Positions 36,263-45,339 of a DNA stretch of 64,000 bases are shown in pieces; the stretch's first letter is position 1; each line of letters starts with the position of its first letter. The DNA lies in contig NZ_JAGHRE010000002.1 in the NCBI RefSeq assembly GCF_017743935.1, positions 1 through 64,000 of the forward strand, in the 5' to 3' direction. A program made the translations under genes and the position numbers. Below the pieces are notes generated by a model. That model was given only the letters and a program-made list of their open reading frames with translations. It was not told the DNA's origin and searched no databases. This DNA is from Tropicibacter sp. R16_0. Lineage in GTDB: Bacteria; Pseudomonadota; Alphaproteobacteria; Rhodobacterales; Rhodobacteraceae.

Positions 36263-36935
36263 CGGACATCATGTAGCCCGCGCCGCGCACGGTTTCGATG
36301 AGAGGGGCATCAGACCCTTCATCCACCGCGCGACGGAGTTTCGAGATATGGACGTCAACGATGTTGGTGTTGGGGTCGAAATGGTATTCCCAAACGCCCT
36401 CAAGCAGCATGGTACGCGAGATGACGCGGTTCTTGCGGCGCAAGAAGAATTCGAGGATCTGAAACTCGCGTGGGGTCAGTGTGAGTTCACGTCCGGCCCG
36501 GGTGACGCGACGCTTGAGCAGGTCCATTTCCAAATCACGACAAGAAAGCAGAGCGCTGTCCTCGGTGTCCTGCGGGCGGCGCAACAGCGCCTCGATCCGG
36601 GCATGCAGTTCCTGAAACGAAAACGGCTTGACCAGATAGTCGTCGGCGCCGGCGCGCAAGCCTTTGACCCGTTCATCGACGGCGCTCATCGCGGTCAGCA
36701 TAAGCACGGGGGTCTTCAACCCCGCGGCCCGAATGGATTTGATCAGTGCCAGCCCGTCCAACCCCGGCAGCATTCGGTCCAGTACGATCGCGTCGAAGCC
36801 ACCATCGGTCGCGTGATACAGCCCTTCACGCCCGTCAGGCGCGGTCTCGACGGTGAACCCTTCCTCGGCAAACCCCTTGGCCAGGAACTCGCGGGTGTCG
36901 GTGTCGTCTTCAACGATGAGGAGGCGGCGGCTCAT
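36255..36935 (-). CDS. OmpR/PhoB-type response regulator
   Basis: This 226-residue regulator has a receiver domain with phosphorylated D53 (VLDRMLPG), acidic residues E9/D10/D11 and K103 (LVKPF), and a C-terminal winged helix (about 130-224, LTPREFQILEFFLRRKNRVISR). The ATG at 36935 begins the receiver fold exactly; the frame is open about 210 bases upstream without a protein-like sequence. Its partner kinase follows at 34898-36262. The upstream Do-family protease suggests an envelope role, which is inference. Confidence 0.94.
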   Translation of the reverse strand: MSRRLLIVEDDTDTREFLAKGFAEEGFTVETAPDGREGLYHATDGGFDAIVLDRMLPGLDGLALIKSIRAAGLKTPVLMLTAMSAVDERVKGLRAGADDYLVKPFSFQELHARIEALLRRPQDTEDSALLSCRDLEMDLLKRRVTRAGRELTLTPREFQILEFFLRRKNRVISRTMLLEGVWEYHFDPNTNIVDVHISKLRRAVDEGSDAPLIETVRGAGYMMSDG

Positions 36936-37122
36936 ACGCGGATTATCCTTGTTCTGTCGGTATATACGCGGGCAATTGGGCACCGCGTCAAGAGGGCAAA
37001 CCGGGCGCGGATGGGCGCGCCCGGTCGGTTCAGCAACCAGGGGACAGGTCACGGTCGCTGAACGATGGGGCGCGCGGCGAACTCCCCGTACATCTCGCGC
37101 GCCCGTCTGTGGTGAGGTTGGA

Positions 37123-38556
37123 TCAGGCGATCTCGACCGCGACAAACAGCTGGTTGCCGCCGCGATTGATCAGCACCAGTGCCGGATCGGTCTTTTCGCT
37201 CTTCAGAGCTGCTTTGAGCTCTTTGGGCGTTTGGGTGTCCTGACTGCCCAGTTTCACGATCACATCGCCCACGCGAAGGCCCGCCTTGGCCGCAGCACCC
37301 TCTTGGTTCAGCGAGGTGACAACCACGCCCGAGACATCCTTGCTGATGCCGATCTCGGCCCGCGCGGTGTCGGTCAGCGGTGCCACGGTGACACCCAGTT
37401 GCTTGCCGGAGGTTTCGTCAACCTGAGGCTGGGTCTCGGCCGAGGCCATCTGATGCGTGCCGATGGTCACGGTTACCTGTTCCGGCTCGCCATTGCGGAG
37501 CACCTCGATGGTGCTGTCGGTGCCGGTTTTGGTCGCGCCCACAAGGCGGGGCAGGTCCGCGCTGGACTTCACCGGCTTGCCGTCAAAGCTCAGGATCACG
37601 TCACCCGACTTCAGCGCGCCATCTGCGGGACTGTCCGTCACCACGTCCGAGACCAGCGCGCCAGTTGCGCCATCCAGGCCCATGGCTGCTGCGATGTCGG
37701 GGCTGACGTTCTGGATCGAAACGCCCAGCCAGCCGCGATCCACCTGACCGTCGTCGATCAGATCGGCCACGATGGTTTCGGCAATATTGGATGTTACCGC
37801 AAAGCCCAAACCGACCGAGCCGCCGGTGGGCGAGTAGATGGCCGAGTTCACGCCGATCACTTCGCCGTCCATGTTGAACAGTGGCCCGCCAGAGTTGCCC
37901 TTGTTGATGGCTGCATCCGTCTGGATGAACTCGGCATAGGGCCCTTCAGAGATGTTGCGCCCCTTGGCGGAAACGATGCCGGTGGTGACGGTCGAACTGA
38001 GGCCGAACGGGTTGCCCACGGCCACCACATCCTCGCCCACGCGGATCACGTCGCTGTCGCCCAATTCGACCGCGGGCAGGGGGCCGCCCGCGTCGATCTG
38101 CAGCACGGCCAGGTCGGTCAGCGGGTCGGCGCCCACAACAGTGGCTTCGAACTCGCGGTCATCGGCAAGGCGTACGGTGACGGTGTCCGCCCCGTCGATC
38201 ACGTGGTGGTTGGTGACGATCAGGCCATCCTCTTCCAGAATAAAGCCGGATCCCAGGCCTTGGCTCGGGCCACGGGGGCCGGGTTTCATGCCTTCGGGCA
38301 TGCCGAACTGGCGAAAGAACTCGCCGAACGGATGATTTTCCAGACCACGGCCTTTCATGCTGGCCGGCTCGGTCGTGGCCTCCTGAGTGGCAAGGATGGT
38401 CACGACCGAGGGCCCGACCTCTTCGACCAGATCGGCCAGCGCTTCGTCGGCTGCCGCAGGCAGCGCGGTCGAGGCCAGCAACAAGGCCGAGAGGGCAGAG
38501 GCGCCCGCCCATCCGGGCAGGCCAGCGGTGAAGCGGGTGGTGTTGCGAATGCTCAT
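37123..38556 (-). CDS. degP: Do-family periplasmic serine protease
   Basis: The 477-residue DegP/HtrA-type protease has a signal peptide (1-36), a trypsin-like domain with H118 (TNHHVI), D148 (LTDLAVL) and S222 (GNSGGPL), and two PDZ domains (about 265-350 and 385-470). It degrades or refolds misfolded periplasmic proteins. It lies just upstream of a two-component system on the same strand (188-base gap), an arrangement that suggests stress control. Symbol by family; DegQ-type function is equally possible. Confidence 0.92.
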   Translation of the reverse strand: MSIRNTTRFTAGLPGWAGASALSALLLASTALPAAADEALADLVEEVGPSVVTILATQEATTEPASMKGRGLENHPFGEFFRQFGMPEGMKPGPRGPSQGLGSGFILEEDGLIVTNHHVIDGADTVTVRLADDREFEATVVGADPLTDLAVLQIDAGGPLPAVELGDSDVIRVGEDVVAVGNPFGLSSTVTTGIVSAKGRNISEGPYAEFIQTDAAINKGNSGGPLFNMDGEVIGVNSAIYSPTGGSVGLGFAVTSNIAETIVADLIDDGQVDRGWLGVSIQNVSPDIAAAMGLDGATGALVSDVVTDSPADGALKSGDVILSFDGKPVKSSADLPRLVGATKTGTDSTIEVLRNGEPEQVTVTIGTHQMASAETQPQVDETSGKQLGVTVAPLTDTARAEIGISKDVSGVVVTSLNQEGAAAKAGLRVGDVIVKLGSQDTQTPKELKAALKSEKTDPALVLINRGGNQLFVAVEIA

Positions 38557-38664
38557 TGGGTTCTCCTGTCATTGACCCGAGGGTTTCCCCGGGGTTGAGA
38601 CAAGGAATATTCCCGCCACCTGTGGATTGCCTGTTCGCAGGATTAAGGTTTCTTAATGTTGCGA

Positions 38665-40059
38665 TTATTTTGGCGGATGGGGTGTTTCGGCATCGCCAAG
38701 GTCCCAAAAGAGCCCCGTCATCACCTGTCCTGCCTGTTGGCAGGTTGACGCCAGCACATGTTCGTTTGGCGCGTGCTGATTGCAGCCGCGATAGGAATGC
38801 GGCACCCAGATTGTGGGCAGGCCTAGCACCTCGGCGAAACATTCGTTTGGCAGTGAGCCGCCCAGGTTCGGCAGCACATGTGGTGGCGCGCCGGTCGTGA
38901 TCTCGATCGAGCGGATTGCGAATTGCGCCCAGGGGTGGTTGGGGTCCAGGCGCGTGGCCGGAAATGCGCCGCCGTCCGTCGGCACGACCTCAACCTGTTG
39001 GAACCCGTGGGCGTCAAGGTGGTTTCGCAGGCTTGGCAGGATGTTCTCGGCGTCCGTTCCCACCACATATCGCAGCTGGCAGGTGGCTGACGCATGGCCT
39101 GAAATGGCGTTGACCGGGGCGTCGGGCTTACCCGATTGCATGGCCAGCACGGCAAAGGAGTTCCAGCCAAACACCCGCTCGGCGGGGGTCAGATCGGCCT
39201 CACCCCAATAGGGATCAATCGCAGGGTCCGAGCCATCGAATGAGGGCAAGGAGGCCAGAGTTTCCCGGATTGCAGGCGTCAGGCTGGTGGGGCGCCATTC
39301 GGGGACACGGATTTGTCCGCGCGCGTCGGTAATGGTCGACAACGCTTGCGCGAGGATCATCGCCGGATCGGCCAGCAGACCACCCCAATTGCCCGAATGA
39401 TGCGCCCCTTCGCGCAGATCGACGCGCAGTTCAAAGCTCAATCCCCCGCGCGCGCCCATGAAGACGGTGGGCACGTCCGGTTGCAGGCGCGGTCCGTCCG
39501 ACGCGATCAGGACATCGGCTTTTAGCAGATCCTGATTGGCGGCGCAAAATGCGTGCAATCCGGGGGAGCCGATTTCCTCTCCCATTTCGATCAGCAGTTT
39601 GACGTTGAACCCAAGGCTTCCGCGCGCTTCGATCACCGAGGCCAAGGCATGCAGGTTGATCAAATGCTGCCCCTTGTTGTCGGCGCTGCCCCGGCCATAG
39701 ACACGGTCGTCCACAGGGGTCAGCGCAAAAGGCTCCAGCCCCTCGTGCCAGTCCTGACGCTGGCCATGGGTAACATCGCCATGGCCATAAGACAGCACTG
39801 TGGGCAGGGCGGGGCTTTCGATCCGTTCGGCCACCAAAAAGGCGCAGCCCGTCGGATCGGGATTGTCGTGCAGCGACCAAGTGAATCCCAGACCTTCCAA
39901 CATCGGCGGCAGAGCCTCGGTCAGATAAGGCATCAGCGCGTCCACAGTGTCCGGCTTCTGGCTTTCGGTCTCCATTGACACCAGCCGTTCCAGATCGGTC
40001 CAGAACCGGCCATCGGCGAAACGGGTGTCACAAGCGGACAGGGCGGCGGTGCGGGACAT
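38665..40059 (-). CDS. M20 family metallopeptidase
   Basis: This 464-residue dinuclear zinc peptidase or deacylase of the M20 group has YGHGDV (metal ligand H93), RGSADNKGQ (D127) and EMGEEIGSPGL (catalytic E161, ligand E162). The lid domain covers about 200-330, and a C-terminal histidine ligand is likely at PNEHVL. The group includes dipeptidases and amide hydrolases. It lies 33 bases downstream of the G3E GTPase gene on the same strand as the amidohydrolase gene, so the three may be one unit. Confidence 0.9.
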   Translation of the reverse strand: MSRTAALSACDTRFADGRFWTDLERLVSMETESQKPDTVDALMPYLTEALPPMLEGLGFTWSLHDNPDPTGCAFLVAERIESPALPTVLSYGHGDVTHGQRQDWHEGLEPFALTPVDDRVYGRGSADNKGQHLINLHALASVIEARGSLGFNVKLLIEMGEEIGSPGLHAFCAANQDLLKADVLIASDGPRLQPDVPTVFMGARGGLSFELRVDLREGAHHSGNWGGLLADPAMILAQALSTITDARGQIRVPEWRPTSLTPAIRETLASLPSFDGSDPAIDPYWGEADLTPAERVFGWNSFAVLAMQSGKPDAPVNAISGHASATCQLRYVVGTDAENILPSLRNHLDAHGFQQVEVVPTDGGAFPATRLDPNHPWAQFAIRSIEITTGAPPHVLPNLGGSLPNECFAEVLGLPTIWVPHSYRGCNQHAPNEHVLASTCQQAGQVMTGLFWDLGDAETPHPPK

Positions 40060-40092
40060 GGGAACCTCGATGATGTGACCAATGTGGCCAGA

Positions 40093-40956
40093 TCAGCGGC
40101 CTGGCCACCAATTGTCAATCTGCTGAACGGTCAACCGGTCGGACAAGCCCAGGGCGACCAGGGCAGGGGTCGTTGCGGTCGACGCACGGATGTCGACGTG
40201 TTTGCCCACAACATGCACCTCATGCATGCCATCGGGGCCAGCCACAAACCCCTTCACGCGGTAGAGTCCTTCAGGCCGGGCGGCCAAGCGTTCCATTAGC
40301 TCTGCGCGGTCAAATTCACCCGGCGTTTCAGTGTTCCACTGCACATAGAGCGGATGCGGCGCGGTCGGGCGCCCCTTGGGCAGGGGCACAACATCCGACA
40401 GAAGCGGCGCAATCGGGGCATCGCCCTGCAAGGCGTCGGGGCTGCGCAGGTCGTGCTCGGCCAACGCTTGGGTCAAATCGGCCGAGGGCGCATCAGATTT
40501 GGTCATCAGCACCATATCCGCCGCCTTGATCTGTTGTGCCACTTGTGGGGCGATCAGCCGATCGCGCAAAAGATCGGCCCCGTTCAGCCCATCGAGCAGC
40601 GTGATGATCCCGGCATAGGACAGCTCTGGCTCGGCAATCGCGGCATTGGCGATGGCGGCGGGATCAGCGATGCCGCTGGCCTCGACAATCAGGTGGTCGG
40701 GGCGTGGGGTCCGGTCCAGCGCATCGCCCAGCGCCATATAAAGATCCGCCCCCATGGTGCAGCAGACACAGCCATTGGACAAAGAGATCGTGTCGTCCTG
40801 ACGGGATTCGATCAGGGCCGCGTCAATGTTGATGGCGCCAAAGTCATTGACCAGGATCATCAGGCGAAGCCCGTGATCTTCGGCCAGCAGGCGGTTGATA
40901 AGCGTCGTCTTGCCAGCGCCCAAATAGCCGCTGATCACAGTCAGGGGCAGGCGCAT
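40093..40956 (-). CDS. G3E family GTPase (CobW/COG0523)
   Basis: This 287-residue metallochaperone-type GTPase has a P-loop GYLGAGKT at 10-17, the GCVCCTM metal-binding motif near 64-70 typical of COG0523, a VEASGIADP switch block and a C-terminal CobW domain (about 190-287). Such proteins deliver zinc, cobalt or iron to client enzymes. Its start codon overlaps the amidohydrolase stop and an M20 peptidase follows, so the metal enzymes next to it are the obvious candidate clients. That link is inference. Confidence 0.92.
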   Translation of the reverse strand: MRLPLTVISGYLGAGKTTLINRLLAEDHGLRLMILVNDFGAINIDAALIESRQDDTISLSNGCVCCTMGADLYMALGDALDRTPRPDHLIVEASGIADPAAIANAAIAEPELSYAGIITLLDGLNGADLLRDRLIAPQVAQQIKAADMVLMTKSDAPSADLTQALAEHDLRSPDALQGDAPIAPLLSDVVPLPKGRPTAPHPLYVQWNTETPGEFDRAELMERLAARPEGLYRVKGFVAGPDGMHEVHVVGKHVDIRASTATTPALVALGLSDRLTVQQIDNWWPGR

Positions 40957-42584
40957 CAGTTCATCTGTACCTTGCCGCCAAAGACGATGCCGTTAATCTG
41001 CACATCTTTGAGCGCCATCGGATCGACCGCTGTCGGATCTTGATCCAGCACGGCGAAATCAGCGCGCTTGCCGGTTTCGATGCTGCCAATTTCGGCATCA
41101 AGTTTCAGGGTATAGGCTGCTCCAAGTGTGATGGCCCTCAGAGCCTCATCGACCGTAATTCTTTGCTCTTCCCCCAAGGTGCGCCCGCTCATGGTTTGGC
41201 GGTTGACCGCGCACCAGGCCGTGAAGAGTGGTCCCAGGGGTGTGACCGGCGCATCCGAGTGCATTGCCACGTTGACCCCTTCGTCCAGCGCCGAACGAAC
41301 CGCATCCATGCGGGTGGCGCGGTCTTCGCCGATGGTCAGGGCAGCATGTTGGTCGCCGAAGTACCAGATATGGTTCGAAAAGATGTTGGTGCAGACGTTC
41401 ATCTCGGCACAGCGGCGGAATTGATCAGGGCCCATCATCTGACAGTGTTGCAGGACGTGGCGGGCCGAGGGCCAGGGGTGCTTGCGTGACGCCGCTTCAA
41501 TCGCGTCTAGGGAAACGGACGAGGCCTCATCCCCGTTGACGTGAATATGCATCTGTACACCGTTGGCTTGCATGGTCTCACACAATGCAAAAATCTGTTC
41601 GGGCGGTGTGTTCCACAGCCCATTGGGATGTCCGCCCACGTACCCCGGCCATTTGACCCGCGCAGTCCAACCCTGGATCGAGCCGTCGGTCATCAGCTTG
41701 ACCGCGCCCATGCGCAATTTGTCGGTGGATTGTTTGCCCAGTCGGTTGGCCTTGTCCGCTATTTCCTGCGGGGTGGCACCAACGGCGGCCAGAACAGGTA
41801 CCAGGCGCAGGCCAAAATCATCCTGTCCTGTGACCGCTGTCAGAACCTCAAGGTCTTCCTCCTCCATGTGCGAAAACAGGTCGGTGATCGTGGTCACGCC
41901 GGCCAGACGGCACACATCGGCATAAGTCTTAACCGCTTCGCGCGTTTGCGACAGGCCGCGGAAATCCAGGCCGGTTCTGCGCATCACCGGGAACATGGCC
42001 GCCATTTCCTGCAATTCGCCAGTTGGCTCGCCAGCTTCGTCCTTGAGCACCCCTTCGACATTGGTTTCGCGGGAGTAGCCCACCATGTCGAGGCACTGCG
42101 AGTTCACGCACATCAGGTGAAAGTTGGAAAACATCACCATTACGGGACGGTCGGCGGCAATGCTGTCCAAATGGGCCCGGTTCAATCGTTCGGTCGGCAG
42201 AAAGATCGGGTCAAAACCCCAAGCCACCACCGGTTCGCCAGCCGGGAGCGTGGCCGCATAGTCACGCAGCCGGGACACCACGGCATCGATATCTGTCATC
42301 CCTTTGTGCAGCCTTCCGGTCGGGTCGATCCGGTCGTGATATCCGGCATAGGCAAACTGCCACATCGAGCCTGCCATCATATGCGCGTGACCCTCGACAA
42401 ATCCGGGCATAAGCACATGTTCAATCAGGCTGTCGTCGTGATGCACGGTGCCCCAGGCATCGGCGCAATCAGCGCCGCCGACGGCCAAGATTTTTCCGTC
42501 CTGGACGGCCACATGCGTTGCGTTTGGTTTGCTGGGATCCATCGTGATGATTTTTTGTGCAGCAAATACAGTGATTTCCGACAT
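40956..42584 (-). CDS. Amidohydrolase, YtcJ-like
   Basis: This 542-residue metal-dependent hydrolase of the amidohydrolase superfamily has the TIM-barrel first-strand motif PGFVEGHAHMM near residue 63, a later QMHIHVNGDEA motif and the C-terminal composite beta-domain. The YtcJ group acts on N-acyl, formyl or cyclic imide compounds; the substrate here is unknown. The ATG at 42584 follows a strong GGGAGGGA ribosome site. It is divergent from a LysR gene at 42681 and a Dpp-type transporter lies beyond that. Confidence 0.88.
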   Translation of the reverse strand: MSEITVFAAQKIITMDPSKPNATHVAVQDGKILAVGGADCADAWGTVHHDDSLIEHVLMPGFVEGHAHMMAGSMWQFAYAGYHDRIDPTGRLHKGMTDIDAVVSRLRDYAATLPAGEPVVAWGFDPIFLPTERLNRAHLDSIAADRPVMVMFSNFHLMCVNSQCLDMVGYSRETNVEGVLKDEAGEPTGELQEMAAMFPVMRRTGLDFRGLSQTREAVKTYADVCRLAGVTTITDLFSHMEEEDLEVLTAVTGQDDFGLRLVPVLAAVGATPQEIADKANRLGKQSTDKLRMGAVKLMTDGSIQGWTARVKWPGYVGGHPNGLWNTPPEQIFALCETMQANGVQMHIHVNGDEASSVSLDAIEAASRKHPWPSARHVLQHCQMMGPDQFRRCAEMNVCTNIFSNHIWYFGDQHAALTIGEDRATRMDAVRSALDEGVNVAMHSDAPVTPLGPLFTAWCAVNRQTMSGRTLGEEQRITVDEALRAITLGAAYTLKLDAEIGSIETGKRADFAVLDQDPTAVDPMALKDVQINGIVFGGKVQMN

Positions 42585-42680
42585 AGTGTCCCTCCCGATT
42601 GGATTTAGGCGTAGCGAGGGATTGATCCGCTGTAAAATAGAATTACTGTCAACCATTGAGGGAGAAAATGAGGGAAGCGG

Positions 42681-43622
42681 ATGAATTTCACGCTTAAGCA
42701 GCTGCGCTACTTCGATGCGGCGCTGCGCAACGGGTCTATTGCCCGGGCCGCAGTCGAGATGAATATTTCACAGTCGTCCATCACGGCAGCGATAGACATG
42801 ATCGAGCAATGCGTCGGTGCGGAGTTGTTTCTGCGGGTTCCCGCCAAGGGGATCGTCCCGACACAGGTCGGCAAACGGGTCGGCGATCGCGTGTCCGCCT
42901 TTCTGGATACCGCACGTGTGTTCGAATCCGATCTGATGTCGTTGACCGGGGACCCCACAGGAACGTTGCGGCTTGGATGTTACGCGCCGACTGCGCCCTA
43001 TATCCTGCCGCCTATCCTGTCTCGCCTGACGCAACGCTATCCCGGTGTGCGGATCGAACTCGCTGAGGGAGACATGACCACGATGGCAGATCTGCTGCTG
43101 TCTGGTGGGGTCGATCTGGCGCTGACCTATCAAAAGGATCCGGTGAAGGGATTGCCCTTTGATCAGTTGTTCGAGGCACACCCCTGGGCCCTTCTGCCGA
43201 ACAGTTCGCCTTTGGCTGGTCAGGCATCTGTCAGTCTGCATGAACTTGCAGAGCTTCCGATGATTCTCCTCGATCTGCCGCTCACCGAAGAGTACTTTCG
43301 CTCGTTGTTCGAAGAATTGGGGTTGGAGCCAAATGTTGTGCATTCCACCAAGTCCAGCTCGGTTTTGCGCGGATTGGTGGCCAGCGATTTCGGCTATTCG
43401 ATCTTGAACATCTGCGGACCAAACGACCGGGACGGGCGCAACGGATATCGGGCTTTGCCAATCTCGGATGCGTTTTACTCCCCGGCATTGGGACTGGCTT
43501 ACGTCGAAGGGCTCAAAGGGTCCGCCATCGTCAACACCGTGCGCCGGATCACGCAAGATCTGAAGGCAGAAAGAGCCTTTGATCATTTGATTATGGAACC
43601 GGAATTTCGCAAAACTGCATAA
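42681..43622 (+). CDS. LysR family transcriptional regulator
   Basis: This 313-residue LysR regulator has the N-terminal helix-turn-helix (about 5-62, GSIARAAVEMNISQSSITAAIDMIE) and an effector domain starting with TGTLRLGCYAPTAPYILP. It lies between the divergent amidohydrolase gene and the Dpp-type transporter operon on its own strand, so it probably controls one or both. The nine-base sequence TAAAATAGA recurs in both flanking promoter regions. Confidence 0.92.
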   Translation: MNFTLKQLRYFDAALRNGSIARAAVEMNISQSSITAAIDMIEQCVGAELFLRVPAKGIVPTQVGKRVGDRVSAFLDTARVFESDLMSLTGDPTGTLRLGCYAPTAPYILPPILSRLTQRYPGVRIELAEGDMTTMADLLLSGGVDLALTYQKDPVKGLPFDQLFEAHPWALLPNSSPLAGQASVSLHELAELPMILLDLPLTEEYFRSLFEELGLEPNVVHSTKSSSVLRGLVASDFGYSILNICGPNDRDGRNGYRALPISDAFYSPALGLAYVEGLKGSAIVNTVRRITQDLKAERAFDHLIMEPEFRKTA

Positions 43623-43725
43623 AATAGAGCGTTGCGCTACAGAAAGAACTGTTTTCTGTGACTACGGCCTTGGCTAGCCTCTGACATGTAAGGTTCACAA
43701 AGGGCCTGCAAGGGAGGAGAATACC

Positions 43726-45279
43726 ATGAAGCATATGACACGCCTTTTGGGCGCTGTATCCCTTGCCGTCACCAGTTTGGCGGCTCCAGTATTTGCGGAT
43801 GGCGGAACGCTTGTGATCGCCTCGACGCAGGTGCCACGACACCTGAACGGCGCGGTGCAATCAGGGATCGCAACGGCTGTCCCGTCCACTCAGATCTTTG
43901 CGTCGCCGCTGCGCTATGACGAGAATTGGGAACCGCAGCCTTATCTGGCTGAAAGCTGGGAAGTCAGCGAAGATGGCCTGTCGGTGACGCTGAACCTTGT
44001 GCAGAACGCCACCTTCCACGATGGTAAGCCGGTCACGTCCGAGGATGTCGCATTCTCGATCATGACCACCAAGGAAAACCACCCCTTCAAGTCGATGTTT
44101 GCCCCGGTTGAAACGATCGAAACACCGGATGCGCACACCGCCGTCATCAAGCTGAGCCAGCCGCACCCCGCGCTGTTGCTCGCGCTTTCGCCTGCGTTGG
44201 CGCCAGTTCTGCCCAAGCACGTATTTGGCGACGGTCAGGACGCGAAATCGCACCCCGCGAACTCGGCGCCTGTCGGGTCCGGTCCCTTCATGTTGGAAGA
44301 GTTCACACCGGGCGAAGCCGTGGTGATGAAAAAGAATCCGAATTTCTTCATTGATGGCCGTCCCAAGCTGGACGAGATCATCATCCGCATCATCAAGGAC
44401 CCATCGGCCCTGTTGATCGCGATGGAGAATGGCGAGGCGGATATGTATCCCTTCATGGCCGGCAGCCAAGAGATCAAGCGCCTTGAAAAGGCCGAGCATC
44501 TGGGTGTCACCACTGATGGATATGCCGCTGTTGGCCCGGTCAACTGGCTGGCGTTCAACACGGCATCCGAAAAGTTGAGCGACGTGCGTGTGCGTCAGGC
44601 GATTGCCTATGCCGTAGACCGCGAGTTCATCACCAAGGCGCTGCATCGGGGCGTGTCCGCGCCACAGCGTGGCCCGATCATCGAAAGCTCGCCTTTCTTT
44701 GATGAAACCATTCCGGCTTATGACGTTGATCTGGACAAGGCCAAGGCTCTGATGGCCGAGGCCGGGTTTGCCGATGGCATGGATCTGACCATCGATTATA
44801 TCCCGGGGCCCAAGGAACAGCAGCAGTCCGTTGCAGAATACATGAAGTCGCAGCTGAAAAAGATCGGCATCAACGTGACCGTGCGCGCGGCGCCTGACTT
44901 CCCCACCTGGGCGGGTCGTGTCGGCGGGCATGATTTCGAACTGTCCATGGACGTGGTGTTCAACTGGGGTGACCCGGTGATCGGTGTGCACCGCACCTAT
45001 CTGTCGTCGAACATCCGCAAGGGTGTGATCTGGTCGAACACCCAGCAGTACGCCAACGAAAAGGTCGACGAGATCCTGAACGCCGCAGCGGTCGAGGCCG
45101 ATCCGGCCAAGCGCAAGGCGCTCTATGCCGAGTTCCAGCAGATGGTTGCGGCTGATCTGCCGATCTACTGGATCAACGCGCTGCCGTATCACACGGCCTA
45201 CGACAAGAAGCTTCAGAACGTGCCCACGGGCATCTGGGGCACCATGCATCCGATGGACCAGGTCAGCTGGTCCGAGTGA
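43726..45279 (+). CDS. Peptide-type ABC substrate-binding protein
   Basis: The 517-residue protein has a signal peptide (about 1-24) and a family 5 solute-binding fold (PYLAESWEVSEDGLSVTLNL, FHDGKPVTSEDVAFSI). It binds the ligand for the transporter encoded by the next four genes: oligopeptide, nickel or other large polar compounds by family. A strong hairpin lies between it and the first permease gene, which typically keeps the binding-protein message more abundant. Confidence 0.93.
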   Translation: MKHMTRLLGAVSLAVTSLAAPVFADGGTLVIASTQVPRHLNGAVQSGIATAVPSTQIFASPLRYDENWEPQPYLAESWEVSEDGLSVTLNLVQNATFHDGKPVTSEDVAFSIMTTKENHPFKSMFAPVETIETPDAHTAVIKLSQPHPALLLALSPALAPVLPKHVFGDGQDAKSHPANSAPVGSGPFMLEEFTPGEAVVMKKNPNFFIDGRPKLDEIIIRIIKDPSALLIAMENGEADMYPFMAGSQEIKRLEKAEHLGVTTDGYAAVGPVNWLAFNTASEKLSDVRVRQAIAYAVDREFITKALHRGVSAPQRGPIIESSPFFDETIPAYDVDLDKAKALMAEAGFADGMDLTIDYIPGPKEQQQSVAEYMKSQLKKIGINVTVRAAPDFPTWAGRVGGHDFELSMDVVFNWGDPVIGVHRTYLSSNIRKGVIWSNTQQYANEKVDEILNAAAVEADPAKRKALYAEFQQMVAADLPIYWINALPYHTAYDKKLQNVPTGIWGTMHPMDQVSWSE

Positions 45280-45296
45280 TCCTCTAACCCATCAAT

Positions 45297-45322
45297 CCAG
45301 GGCAGCTGACCTGCTGCCCTGG
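45297..45322 (+). other. Intercistronic hairpin after the binding-protein gene
   Basis: The arms CCAGGGCAGC (45297-45306) and GCTGCCCTGG (45313-45322) pair over 10 bp with a 6-base loop. The following TTGTTGAG is T-poor for a full terminator. It probably stabilises the upstream message or attenuates read-through into the permease genes. Confidence 0.8.
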
Positions 45323-45339
45323 TTGTTGAGAGGCAAATT

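Noticed and set aside
36853-38598. Plus-strand open frame opposite the protease and response regulator genes
   Set aside because: It spans two clear genes and their gap and has no recognisable domain.
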